Source: Streptomyces coeruleorubidus
Lineage (GTDB): Bacteria > Actinomycetota > Actinomycetes > Streptomycetales > Streptomycetaceae
Assembly (NCBI RefSeq): GCF_028885415.1
Contig: NZ_CP118527.1
Location: 6,386,001-6,450,000, forward strand
Length of the DNA stretch: 64,000 nt
Reading direction: 5' to 3'
In this document: piece by piece, positions 31,842 to 41,272 of the stretch
Numbering within the stretch: position 1 is the stretch's first letter
Layout of the letters: the number at the start of each line of letters is the position of its first letter
The notes under the pieces: model-generated
Told to the model about the DNA's origin: nothing
What the model saw: the letters and a program-made list of their open reading frames with translations, nothing else
Database searches by the model: none
Program-made: the position numbers and the translations under genes

Positions 31842-32800
31842 CCGCCCCCGCGCCGGCCGTGCCCACCGGCCGCCCCGGACCCCTCGGCCCGCGGGTGGAC
31901 CCGGTGCCCCGGCTGACGCACCTCGACATGCTGGAGGCCGAGGCGGCACACATCTTCCGCGAGGTGGCGGGGGAGTTCGACCGGTCGACGCTGCTGTTCT
32001 CCGGCGGCAAGGACTCGATCGTCATGCTGCACGTGGCGCTCAAGGCGTTCGCCCCGGCGCCCCTGCCGTTCTCCCTGCTGCACGTGGACACCGGGCACAA
32101 CTTCCCCGAGGTGATCGCCTACCGCGACCGGGTCGTCGAGAAGCACGGTCTCCGGCTCGACGTGGCATCCGTGCAGTCGTACATCGACGACGGAACGCTC
32201 CGCGAGCGGCCGGACGGCACCCGCAATCCGCTCCAGACCATTCCGCTGCTGGACGCTGTCCGCGACGGCCGCTTCGGCGCGGTGTTCGGCGGCGGCCGGC
32301 GCGACGAGGAAAAAGCGCGCGCCAAGGAGCGGGTGTTCAGCCTGCGGGACGAGTTCGGCGCCTGGGAGCCGCGCAGACAGCGGCCTGAGCTGTGGCAGCT
32401 CTACAACGGCCACCACCAGCCCGGTGAGCACTTCCGCGTCTTCCCCCTGTCCAACTGGACCGAACTGGACGTCTGGCAGTACATCGAGCACGAAGGCATC
32501 GAACTGCCGGAGATCTACTTCGCGCACTGGCGGAAGGTGTTCCGGCGCGACGGCATGTGGCTGGCGCCCGGCGACTGGGGCGGCCCCCGGGACGACGAGT
32601 CCGTGTGCGAGCGCCGGGTCCGGTACCGCACGGTCGGTGACATGTCCTGCACCGGCGCGGTCGACTCGTCCGCCTCGACGGTGGAAGAGGTGATCGCGGA
32701 GATCGCCGCGAGCCGCGTCACCGAGCGCGGCGCGAGCAGGGCCGACGACCGGCTGTCCGAGGCCGCCATGGAGGACCGCAAGCGAGAAGGGTACTTCTAG
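31838..32800 (+). CDS. cysD: Sulfate adenylyltransferase subunit 2
   Basis: 320 residues. PP-loop SGGKDS (residues 48-53), GGGRRDEEKARAKER and the CysD C-terminus EDRKREGYF are intact. Works with CysN to form APS from sulfate and ATP. The first 25 residues are Pro-rich and not part of the fold; GTG 31838 overlaps cysC. cysN follows after 2 bases. Confidence 0.93.
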   Translation: MTAPAPAVPTGRPGPLGPRVDPVPRLTHLDMLEAEAAHIFREVAGEFDRSTLLFSGGKDSIVMLHVALKAFAPAPLPFSLLHVDTGHNFPEVIAYRDRVVEKHGLRLDVASVQSYIDDGTLRERPDGTRNPLQTIPLLDAVRDGRFGAVFGGGRRDEEKARAKERVFSLRDEFGAWEPRRQRPELWQLYNGHHQPGEHFRVFPLSNWTELDVWQYIEHEGIELPEIYFAHWRKVFRRDGMWLAPGDWGGPRDDESVCERRVRYRTVGDMSCTGAVDSSASTVEEVIAEIAASRVTERGASRADDRLSEAAMEDRKREGYF

Positions 32801-32802
32801 AC

Positions 32803-34131
32803 ATGTCAACGGGCGTCGCGGAAGCGGCAGATCAGACCGGCTCCGCCGGCCGGCTCTCGGGCGGCCTGCTGCGGCTGGCCACCTGCGGGTCGGTCGACGA
32901 CGGCAAGTCCACCTTGGTCGGACGGCTGCTGTACGACACCAAGTCCGTCCTCGCCGACCAGGCGGCGGCCATCGAGGAGGTGTCCCGCAGGCGCGGTCAG
33001 GACGGCCCCGACCTGGCTCTGCTGACCGACGGCCTGCGGGCGGAACGGGAACAGGGCATCACCATCGACGTGGCCTACCGCTACTTCGCGACGCCCGCGC
33101 GGCGGTTCATCCTCGCGGACACCCCTGGTCACGTGCAGTACACGCGCAACATGGTCACGGGCGCTTCCACCGCGGACCTGGCGGTGATCCTGGTCGACGC
33201 GCGCAACGGCGTGGTCGCGCAGACGATGAGACACGGCGCGATCGCGGCACTGCTGCGGGTGCCGCACGTCGTGCTGGCGGTCAACAAGATGGACACCGTC
33301 GGCTACCAGGAGTCCACCTTCACCGCGATCGCTGACGAGTTCGCCGGGCGGGCGCGCGAGTTGGGCATCACGGACGTCACCGCCATCCCGATGTCGGCGC
33401 TGACCGGCGACAACGTGGTCGAGCCGTCGACCAGGATGGACTGGTACGACGGTGACACGCTGCTGTCCCACCTGGAGAACGTGCCGGTCGGAGGGGATCC
33501 GGTCAGCAAGCCGCTGCGACTGCCGGTGCAGTACGTGATCCGGCACCCCTCGCAGCAGCGGCAGGTGGTGGAGCGCTGGCCGGCCGGACAACTCGCCTCC
33601 GGCATGCTCAGGGTCGGCGACACCGTCGTCGTGCAACCGTCCGGGGCGACCAGTACGGTCGCCGGCCTCAGCGTGCTCGGCAAGGAGACCGACAGCGTGT
33701 GGGCGCCCCAGTCGGTGGCCGTCCGGCTCGCCGACGAGATCGACATCTCCCGAGGCGACATGCTGACCGCGGGCCCCGCTCCACAGATGCTGCGGCACAT
33801 CACCGCCACGGTGTGCCATCTGCACGACCGTCCGCTGCGCGCCCGACAGCGCGTGCTGCTCAAACACACCACCAGGACGGTCCCGGCGATGGTGGACCGG
33901 ATCGACTACCGCATGGACGTCACCGACGCCCGCCGGCTGCCCGGCCAGGACGGTCTCGGCGCCAACGACATCGGCGGGGTACAGATCCGCACCGCCGAGC
34001 CGCTAGCCGTCGACGACTACCTGGAGAACAGACGAACCGGCTCGTTCCTGCTCATCGACCCGCAGGACGGGGCGACACTCGCCGCGGGGATGGCCGACGC
34101 GCGGACGGGGGACCAGCACCTTCGGCAGTAG
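32803..34131 (+). CDS. cysN: Sulfate adenylyltransferase subunit 1 (GTPase)
   Basis: 442 residues, EF-Tu-like GTPase. G1 GSVDDGKST, G3 DTPGHVQYTRNM, G4 NKMD; then the beta-barrel domains. GTP hydrolysis drives APS formation by CysD. Last gene of the operon and last intact gene of the cluster. No CysC domain is fused, consistent with the separate cysC. Confidence 0.93.
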   Translation: MSTGVAEAADQTGSAGRLSGGLLRLATCGSVDDGKSTLVGRLLYDTKSVLADQAAAIEEVSRRRGQDGPDLALLTDGLRAEREQGITIDVAYRYFATPARRFILADTPGHVQYTRNMVTGASTADLAVILVDARNGVVAQTMRHGAIAALLRVPHVVLAVNKMDTVGYQESTFTAIADEFAGRARELGITDVTAIPMSALTGDNVVEPSTRMDWYDGDTLLSHLENVPVGGDPVSKPLRLPVQYVIRHPSQQRQVVERWPAGQLASGMLRVGDTVVVQPSGATSTVAGLSVLGKETDSVWAPQSVAVRLADEIDISRGDMLTAGPAPQMLRHITATVCHLHDRPLRARQRVLLKHTTRTVPAMVDRIDYRMDVTDARRLPGQDGLGANDIGGVQIRTAEPLAVDDYLENRRTGSFLLIDPQDGATLAAGMADARTGDQHLRQ

Positions 34132-34254
34132 CGGGCCCGGTGACTGCGGCCGGCGGGGATCGGACCGAGCAGGGAGCCGCCGCCACGCCGTAGATGCCGC
34201 CGACCACTCCGACCGCCGGCGCGAGACGGTCAGCGTGTACGGGGCCGACTCGCC

Positions 34255-34828
34255 CGCGGGCGAGGGGCGGCATTCGAGGAGTCCACCGAGCGGGGGCTGC
34301 GGGCGCTGTTCGAGGTGCACGTCTTCGGCCCGGCCGCCCTCACCCGGGCCGTGCTGCCGTACATGCGCGAGCGGCGCTCGGGCGCGATCGTGCAGATGAG
34401 CAGCATGGGCGGGCAGCTGTCCTTCGCGGGCTTCTCCGCGTACAGCGCGACGAAGTTCGCCCTGGAGGGCATGTCCGAGGCACTCGCGGACGAGGTCGCG
34501 GAGTTCGGCGTCAAGGTGCTGATCGTGGAGCCGGGCGCCTTCCGCACGGGCCTGTTCGAGACCGGGCGGGCCGGTGTCAGTGCGGACAGCGGCGTGTACG
34601 GCAAGGTGAGCGAGACCCGCGGGTTCGTCGCCGGCGGCGACGGCACCCAGCCCGGCGACCCGGCCAAGGCCGCCGCCCTCATCCTGGCCGCTCGACGCCG
34701 ACTCCACGCCCCTGCGTCTGCCCCTCGGCGACGACGGCGTCAGCGCGGTCCTCGGCCATCTCGACCAGGTGCGCGACGAGGTCCTGACGTGGGAGAAGCG
34801 GTCGCGGGCCACGGGGTTCGACGACTGA
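34255..34828 (+). pseudogene. Truncated and frameshifted SDR
   Basis: The frame from about 34267 encodes the second half of a classical SDR: LRALFEVHVFGPAALTR, IVQMSSMGG, Y-S-A-T-K, and VEPGAFRTGLF. The Rossmann cofactor half is missing. At about 34690 the reading frame shifts; the natural C-terminus (LDADSTPLRLPLGDDG...WEKRSRATGFDD, stop 34826-34828) continues in another frame. It marks the right junction of the cluster. Confidence 0.85.
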
Positions 34829-34962
34829 CCGCCGCCCCCCGGGGCCTCGGCGGGAGACTGACCACCCGCGCACGCCGTCCGGCCAGGCAACGAGGCCTGG
34901 CTGACCTGACTGACCTGCGTGCCGCCCGCGCGAACAGGGGCAACAGCCGCCCAGTACACGCC

Positions 34963-35071
34963 GTGACGGGGGATAGCCGTCCGCCGTGTGCGCGTCGTGA
35001 CGGGGGGCAGCCGACCGCCCCGTACACGCCGCGACGGGGGACAGCCGACCGCCCCGTGAACGCCGCGACGG
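34963..35071. repeat. 34-bp tandem repeats
   Basis: Three units (34963-34996, 34997-35030, 35031-35064) of consensus G(T/C)GACGGGGGRCAGCCGACC followed by GCCCCGTRNACGCC, with a partial unit at each end. The second and third differ at a few positions. They lie in the 3' spacer of the large minus-strand gene, 286 bases that hold no gene. Confidence 0.85.
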
Positions 35072-35114
35072 CGCGGTCCCGCCGGGGCCGAGCCGCCTGC
35101 CGGCCCCGGCGGTC

Positions 35115-38100
35115 CTACCCCGGCGGTCGCGCCTCCCAGGGTTCGGCGATGTCCCCGCCCGGCTCCCACCCGTACCGCGCGAGCTGGGCCGCGGCCGCTT
35201 CCCGCCCCGCCCTGCGCAGCAGGTCCACAGCGCTGTGGAGGGCGAAAACGGTCCCCGACTCGCCGGCCCGCCGGCACCACGCCAACGCCTCGTCGACCTG
35301 CCCGGTCCGCTGGAGCAGTTCGGCGCCCTGGCGCAGGGCGTTGATGTCCCCGGCCTCGGCCGCGCGTTCGTACCACTCCAGCGCCTCGTCGGTCCGGCCC
35401 GCCTCCTGGCAGAGTTCCGCGGCCCAGCGCAGCGCGAAGGTGTCGCCCGTCTGCGCCGCCTGCCGGTAGCGGGCCAGGGCCTCGGAGGGGCGGCCGGTCT
35501 CCCTCAGCAGGTCGCCGGCCAGCCACAGGACGAACTCGCAGCCGGCCTCGGCCCGGGCCTCAAGCCAGTCGATCGCCTCGTCGGTGCGGCCGGCCTCCCG
35601 CAGCAGGAACGCCGTCTGCCACAGCGCGTCCACGTCACCCGCCTCCGCCGCGCGCCGGTACCAGGCGACGGCCTGGTCCTGCCTGCCCGCCTCCTGGAGC
35701 AGACAGGCCGCCTGCCACAGTGCCTCGGAGTCCCCGGCCCGCGCCGCGCGTTCGTACCACTCCAGCGCCTCGTCGATCCGGCCCGCGCCCTGCAGCAGGC
35801 TCGCCGCCTGGCCGAGCGCACTGGTCTCGCCCGCCTCGGCGGCGCGGCCGTACCAGGCCAGCGCCTCGTCCGTACGGCCCTCCTCCTGGGAGAGGAAGGC
35901 ACCCTGCCAGAGCGCGTCCACGTCACCCGCTGCGGCGGCGCGTTCGTACCACTCCAGCGCCTCGTCGGTGCGGCCTTCCTGCTGGAGCAGGGAAGCCGCC
36001 TGTCCCAGGGCGTCCGCGTCCCCGGCCTCGGCACGCTCCCGCAGCCATGCGACGGCCTCCTCGGTGCGGTCCGCCTCCAGCAGCAGGTCGACGATCTGCT
36101 GCGCGCCGTCGGTCTCACCGGCGTCGACCGCCCGCTGGTACCACTCGAGTGCCTGGGCGACACGGCCCGTTCGCCGCAGGACGTCACCGGCCTGGAGCAG
36201 CGCGGACGTGTGCCCGGCGTGTGCGGCACGGGCGTACCACTCCAGCGCCTCGTCGGTGCGGCCTTCCTGCTGGAGCAGGGAGGCGGCCTGCCACAGGGCG
36301 TCCACGTCACCGGCCTCGGCCCGTTCGCGCAGCCATGCGACGGCCTCCTCGGTGCGGCCCGCCTCCAGCAGCAGGTCCACGGCCCGTCGCCGCGCACTGG
36401 TGTCACCGGTCCCGGCCCAGCCGCGCAGCCACGTTATGGCCTCCTCGCCGCGCCCCGACTCCAGCAACAGGTCAACCAGGGGGCGGCGCAGGCCGGCGTC
36501 CCCCGTCTCGACCTGTGCCGTCAGCCACTCCACCGCCTCGTCGGCCCGTCCGGCTTCCCGCAGCAGCGACACGGCCCGCAGCAGTGCGGAGATGTGCCCG
36601 GCCCGGGCCCGGGCGCGCAGGGCGTCGAGAGCGTCGTCGGTACGGCCCGCCGTCCACAGCAGATCGACCATCTGCTGGAAGGCGAAGGCGTCGTCGGTCT
36701 TGGCACGGGCGCTCAGCCAGCGGACGGCCTCCTCGGTGCGCCCCGCCTCCCGCAGCAGGCCGACCGTCTGCTGCAACGCGTAGGTGTCGCCCGTCTCGGC
36801 GGCCCGCCGGTACCAGGTCAGCGCCTCGTCCGGGGCTCCCGTGTCCCGCAGGAGGCCGGCCGCGCGGCGCATGGCGTCGATGTCACCGGCCTCGGCGGCC
36901 CGCCGGTACCACGGCAGCGCGTCCTGGGCGTGCCCCTCGGTCTGCAGCTCGAAGGCGAGCCTGCGCATGGCGTTGACGTCACCGGCCTCGGCGCGGCGGC
37001 GCAGCCAGCCGATCGCGTCCTCGGTGCGGCCCGCCTCGCGCAGCAGGGCGAGTGTCTGCTGGAGGGCTTCGCTGTCGCCGGTCTCGGCGGCCCGCCGGTA
37101 CCAGCCGATCGCCTCGTCGGTGCGGCCCGCCTCGCGCAGCAGGGCGGTCGTCTGCCGCAGCGCGAACGAGTCGCCGGCCTCGGCGGCCCGCTGGTACCAG
37201 TCGATCGCCTCGTCGGTGCGGTCCGCCTCGCGCAGCACCTTCGCGGCCTGGAGCAGCGCGAACGTGTCGCCGTGCGCGGCCGCCACCGAGTAGGCGCGGA
37301 CCGCGAGCCGTTTGAGACCGCGCAGCCCCGCCGAGCGCGCGATGTCGACATGGCTGCCGACGGCGGCATGGTCGACCAGCGCGTTCCACAGTCGCGGGGG
37401 CACGCCGGCGGTTCGGCGGTTGGTGCGGCCCTCCTGTTCCAGGTAGTCGGCGAGGACGTAGTGCGGCTGGGCCGGATACGCGTCGCCGGGCCGGGGCCGC
37501 ATCCGGGTGAGGGGACCGCGGGCGCCGTGGCAGGGAGCGGCCGTGTAGGCCAGGGCCTGCTCCAGCCAGTCCTCGCCGAGCGTGTCCCACTGGCCGTCGG
37601 TGAGGTATCCCGGGGCGGCGGCCTCCAGCAGCGCGTGCGGGATCGCCCGGGCGTGACCGAGGCGCCGTGCGTCCATCGCCGTTTCGATCAGCGCCCGCGC
37701 CGCGGTGGGCGCCGCCCGGTATCGGTCGAGCAGGGAGGGCGCGCCCGCCAGGTACTGGGTGATCTGCCCCTGCTCGGCCTCGGCGACGGCCCGGGCCAGC
37801 CTCGGGTCGCCGCCGGCGGCGACCCTGAGCGCCTTGAGGGCCTGGCCGTTGAAGGTGTCCGGCACGGGTACGACCGTGCCGCTCAGCAGCACCCGCGCCT
37901 GCGGGTGGGCATCGGCGACCCCGGGCTGGGGCGTGCCGGTGAGGGTGGCCCAGTACTCGGGCCACATCGTGCCGAGGACGAGCACCGGGGCCCGGTCCGG
38001 CTCGGCGAGCAGGTCACGCAGTCCGGCGGCGGCGCGCTCGCCGACGGAGTCGGTGGGCGTCAGCAGGTAGTGCTGCATCTCGTTGAGCCACACCACCGTC

Positions 38101-38819
38101 CGTGGAGTCACCGCGTCCAGGTTCGCCAGCAGCGCCTGCGGGCGGTCGGGGGCGATCGGATGCCACAGCCGCCAGCCGGCCGGGAGTTCCTGCACGGCCT
38201 CCCAGCAGGCCCGCGTCTTGCCGCAGGAGGAGCCGCCGACCAGCACGACCATGCCGCTGACGCCGTCGGCGGCCTGCTGGACCACCTCGCGCAGCCGGAC
38301 GTCGTGTCCGCGTTCGACGTAGGCCGGGAGGAGGGGCAGCGTCTCGCTCCTGCCCTTCTCCCACGGCCCGACGACCGGGGGGACTTCGATCGCCCGGTGG
38401 ACCTCCAGGGAGAACGGGTCGGCGAGTTCGCCGACGGGCCGCCCGGGAGCGGCCCGGCCCTCGGGGCCCGGCAGCGGATCGGGGCCCGGGTCGCCGAAGC
38501 CGGGAACCGGCGGTGGCGACGGCGGCGTCCTGTCCTGCGATGACGCCTCGGGCGCGCGGTCGGCGGCCATCAGTGCGGACCACTGCCGTGGCACCGGGGG
38601 AGGCAGCTCGGCCCAGCGGGCCAGGATCCGCGCCACCGCCAGCAGGTGGTCGAGGTTCCGCGGCGCGTGCTTGTGGTTGAACCAGTCGCTGATCGTCTTG
38701 ACCGAAACGCCGGACTCCTCGGCCAGCCTGCTCCGTACGAGGCGCAGTTCACGGTCGGCGAGTCGTGCCTCGGCTCGCCTGCGTAACCGGTCGAGCTCCT
38801 CGAGCACCAGCGACGCCAC
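35115..38819 (-). CDS. HTH / P-loop NTPase / tandem-repeat protein
   Basis: 1234 residues. N-terminus (about 20-65) resembles a helix-turn-helix: ESGVSVKTISDWFNHKHAP. A P-loop follows near residue 195 (VVLVGGSSCGKT), with VVWLNEMQHYLL as a probable Walker B. The last 780 residues hold about 22 copies (my count) of a 32-residue TPR-like unit, consensus A-E-A-G-D-x-x-A-L-x-Q-A...L-L-R-E-A-G-R-T-D-E-A-(I/L)-x-W-Y. The repeat is also clear in DNA as a 96-bp period. GTG 38819 has AGGAGGTG upstream. STAND-like architecture suggests signal sensing or defence, but no effector domain is recognisable. Confidence 0.8.
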   Translation of the reverse strand: MASLVLEELDRLRRRAEARLADRELRLVRSRLAEESGVSVKTISDWFNHKHAPRNLDHLLAVARILARWAELPPPVPRQWSALMAADRAPEASSQDRTPPSPPPVPGFGDPGPDPLPGPEGRAAPGRPVGELADPFSLEVHRAIEVPPVVGPWEKGRSETLPLLPAYVERGHDVRLREVVQQAADGVSGMVVLVGGSSCGKTRACWEAVQELPAGWRLWHPIAPDRPQALLANLDAVTPRTVVWLNEMQHYLLTPTDSVGERAAAGLRDLLAEPDRAPVLVLGTMWPEYWATLTGTPQPGVADAHPQARVLLSGTVVPVPDTFNGQALKALRVAAGGDPRLARAVAEAEQGQITQYLAGAPSLLDRYRAAPTAARALIETAMDARRLGHARAIPHALLEAAAPGYLTDGQWDTLGEDWLEQALAYTAAPCHGARGPLTRMRPRPGDAYPAQPHYVLADYLEQEGRTNRRTAGVPPRLWNALVDHAAVGSHVDIARSAGLRGLKRLAVRAYSVAAAHGDTFALLQAAKVLREADRTDEAIDWYQRAAEAGDSFALRQTTALLREAGRTDEAIGWYRRAAETGDSEALQQTLALLREAGRTEDAIGWLRRRAEAGDVNAMRRLAFELQTEGHAQDALPWYRRAAEAGDIDAMRRAAGLLRDTGAPDEALTWYRRAAETGDTYALQQTVGLLREAGRTEEAVRWLSARAKTDDAFAFQQMVDLLWTAGRTDDALDALRARARAGHISALLRAVSLLREAGRADEAVEWLTAQVETGDAGLRRPLVDLLLESGRGEEAITWLRGWAGTGDTSARRRAVDLLLEAGRTEEAVAWLRERAEAGDVDALWQAASLLQQEGRTDEALEWYARAAHAGHTSALLQAGDVLRRTGRVAQALEWYQRAVDAGETDGAQQIVDLLLEADRTEEAVAWLRERAEAGDADALGQAASLLQQEGRTDEALEWYERAAAAGDVDALWQGAFLSQEEGRTDEALAWYGRAAEAGETSALGQAASLLQGAGRIDEALEWYERAARAGDSEALWQAACLLQEAGRQDQAVAWYRRAAEAGDVDALWQTAFLLREAGRTDEAIDWLEARAEAGCEFVLWLAGDLLRETGRPSEALARYRQAAQTGDTFALRWAAELCQEAGRTDEALEWYERAAEAGDINALRQGAELLQRTGQVDEALAWCRRAGESGTVFALHSAVDLLRRAGREAAAAQLARYGWEPGGDIAEPWEARPPG

Positions 38820-38989
38820 TCCACCTCCTGGGCACCGTTGGCTTTCCGGTTCGGAAATCCGAAAGGCCGCGTGGACCTTCAGATTACGCAGTCGGATTCC
38901 GAACTGTTCCGAGTTGGCTGGGAGTTGTCACCCCACCGTGGGTCAACTGGTGCGCATACGCCCCCGAAGCACGACGGCAGGAGCAGCAG

Positions 38990-39130
38990 ATGGAGCCCGA
39001 CCGCACCCGCGCACGCACCCGTGACTGGCGTCGCCTCGGCCGTGCCGTCATGTTCAGCGCGGTGCGCGGTGCGGCGGCCGCACTGGGCTCCGGCGCCGTC
39101 AGCGCTCTGTTGTGGTGGTGGCAGCGGTAG
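38990..39130 (+). CDS. Small single-pass membrane protein, 46 residues
   Basis: ATG 38990 with GGAG 6 bases upstream. A basic N-terminus (DRTRARTRDWRRLGR) is followed by one hydrophobic helix (FSAVRGAAAALGSGAVSALLWWW). Charge layout predicts the N-terminus inside. Divergent from the repeat-protein gene. Function unknown. Confidence 0.55.
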   Translation: MEPDRTRARTRDWRRLGRAVMFSAVRGAAAALGSGAVSALLWWWQR

Positions 39131-39299
39131 GACTCCGCCCTGCAGGGCCCTTGTGCAATTCCTGTGGAGGCCTCAATCTTTCGCTCACGCGCAGATGTCG
39201 CCCGGTGGTCGACGAGGTTGACATGACCATGACTTTCGGGTGTCCGACGGGCGTGCACCACACCCCACAGCGCACCACCGATTGAGGAGGACCCCTCAG

Positions 39300-40880
39300 A
39301 TGGCAGTGATGCGTACTCCCCACAGACCCACCCGGCGAAGACTGGCCGCGCTCGGCGCGACGGCCACCGCGGCGCTCGTCGCGAGCCTCGTCTCCGCCCT
39401 CCCCGCCGGCGCGGCCCCGGCCGCGTCCGAGGGAAGCGTCCAGTACGAAGGCGCGGCGAACGCCGTCGCCGACAGCTACATCGTGACGCTGAAGACGCGG
39501 AAGGCCGGTTCCGCCGAGGGCCGGGCCCTGGCGCACAAGTACGGCGCCGACATCGAGCGGACGTACACCAAGGCCCTGAACGGCTACGAGGTCGAGGCCT
39601 CCGAGTCCGAGGCGAAACGTCTCGCCGCCGACCCGGCCGTCGCCACCGTCGTGCAGAACAGGACGTTCCGCATCACCGGGACGCAGCCGAGCCCGCCGTC
39701 CTGGGGCCTGGACCGCATCGACCAGAGGAACCTGCCGCTGAACAGCTCGTACACCTACCCGGACAAGGCCGGTGAGGGCGTCACGGCATACGTCATCGAC
39801 ACCGGCGTCCGCATCACGCACAGCGACTTCGGCGGCCGCGCCTCCTACGGCTACGACGCCGTCGACAACGACAACACCGCCCAGGACGGCCACGGCCACG
39901 GCACACACGTCGCCGGCACGGTCGCCGGAGGCGCCTACGGCGTCGCCAAGAAGGCCAAGGTCGTCGGTGTCCGCGTGCTGAACAACTCCGGCCAGGGCAC
40001 CACCGCCCAGGTCGTCGCGGGCATCGACTGGGTCGCGCGGAACGCGGTCAAGCCGGCCGTCGCCAACATGTCCCTCGGCGGTCCCGCCGACACGGCCATC
40101 GACACGGCCGTACGTGGCGCCATCACCTCCGGCGTCACCTTCGTGGTCGCGGCCGGCAACGAGTCCACCAACGCCTCCACCCGGTCCCCGGCCCGCGTCG
40201 CCGAGGCCGTCACGGTCGGCGCGACGACATCGAGCGACGCGAAGGCGAGCTACTCCAACTACGGTTCGGTCCTGGACCTGTTCGCGCCCGGTTCGTCCAT
40301 CACCTCGGCGTGGAGCACGAGCGACTCCGCGACCAACACCATCTCCGGTACGTCGATGGCGAGCCCGCACGTCGCCGGCGCCGCCGCCCTCCACCTGGCC
40401 GACAACCCCACGGCCACTCCCGCGCAGGTCTCCGCCGCGCTGACGGCCGCCGCCACCACCGGCGTCGTCACCAGCCCCGGCAGCGGCTCGCCCAACCGGC
40501 TCCTGAACGTCGGCGGCGGTACGACCACCCCGCCCGGCCCGCGCTTCGAGAACACCGCCGACCACCCCATCGCCGACAACGCCACCGTCGAGTCCCCGGT
40601 GACCGTCTCCGGCGTCTCGGGCAACGCGCCCTCGGCCCTCGCGGTGGAGGTCCACATCGTCCACACCTACATCGGCGACCTCCAGGTCCAGCTGATCGCC
40701 CCCGACGGCACGGCGTACACGCTGAAGTCGTACGGCACCGGCGGCAGTGCGGACAACATCGACACCACGTACTCCGTGAACGCCTCGGCCGAGGCCGCGA
40801 ACGGCACGTGGAAGCTGCGCGTGAGCGACAACGCCCGCCTCGACACCGGGCGGATCGACGCCTGGGCGCTCCAGTTCTGA
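39300..40880 (+). CDS. Secreted subtilisin-like serine protease (S8) with P-domain
   Basis: 526 residues. Signal peptide with twin basic residues and an A-x-A site (residues 1-40), then an I9 propeptide (SYIVTLKTRKAG...). The S8 domain carries all three catalytic motifs: VIDTG, GHGTHVAG and GTSMASPH. A C-terminal proprotein-convertase P domain (ENTADHPIADNATVESPVTVSG..GTWKLRVSD) follows. The ATG at 39300 has TTGAGGAGG upstream. Exported housekeeping-type protease, not linked to the cluster. Confidence 0.92.
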   Translation: MAVMRTPHRPTRRRLAALGATATAALVASLVSALPAGAAPAASEGSVQYEGAANAVADSYIVTLKTRKAGSAEGRALAHKYGADIERTYTKALNGYEVEASESEAKRLAADPAVATVVQNRTFRITGTQPSPPSWGLDRIDQRNLPLNSSYTYPDKAGEGVTAYVIDTGVRITHSDFGGRASYGYDAVDNDNTAQDGHGHGTHVAGTVAGGAYGVAKKAKVVGVRVLNNSGQGTTAQVVAGIDWVARNAVKPAVANMSLGGPADTAIDTAVRGAITSGVTFVVAAGNESTNASTRSPARVAEAVTVGATTSSDAKASYSNYGSVLDLFAPGSSITSAWSTSDSATNTISGTSMASPHVAGAAALHLADNPTATPAQVSAALTAAATTGVVTSPGSGSPNRLLNVGGGTTTPPGPRFENTADHPIADNATVESPVTVSGVSGNAPSALAVEVHIVHTYIGDLQVQLIAPDGTAYTLKSYGTGGSADNIDTTYSVNASAEAANGTWKLRVSDNARLDTGRIDAWALQF

Positions 40881-41272
40881 CCCCGTCCATGACCGGCCGT
40901 CAGTCTCCTGACGGGTCCGCTACGTAGGCGTCCTCGTCCTCCGGAAAGGGCTCCGGGTCGGTGACCCGGCCCGCCGTGAGGACGAGGCGCTTGTGGATCA
41001 CGCTCATCGTGGGCGGGACCAGATCGCGGGGTCTCAGCGCACCGCCCCCCGCAACTGACAGCCGAGGGCAACGCTCCGGTGCCGGTCTGGATGAGGGTGG
41101 CGCTGAAGGTGAGCCGGTCCACGATCGCCGCGAGTAAGACGGGCAAGGGCCAGCCGACCCAGGCCGGAATCTCTGGACTCCAGGCCGGGGAGCACGTCAA
41201 GATGCGCCCAGCCGTACGTCGTCGGTTTCGCACGGCCGCTCTCCCACCGCCTCAGCCAGGAGCACCGTACCC
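40881..41272. other. Non-coding stretch after the protease
   Basis: No convincing gene. A 35-codon ORF on the minus strand (40900-41007, M-S-V-I-H-K-R-L-V-L-T-A-G-R) has reasonable codon bias but no ribosome site and may be a gene remnant. Confidence 0.4.

Noticed and set aside
35230..37290. Regular 96-bp repeats as a possible CRISPR-like array
   Set aside because: The repeats are coding, contiguous and without spacers; they encode the 32-residue units.
35235..38543. 1102-codon plus-strand frame
   Set aside because: Shadow of the repeat protein: the 96-bp period keeps the opposite strand open. The residues show no known fold.
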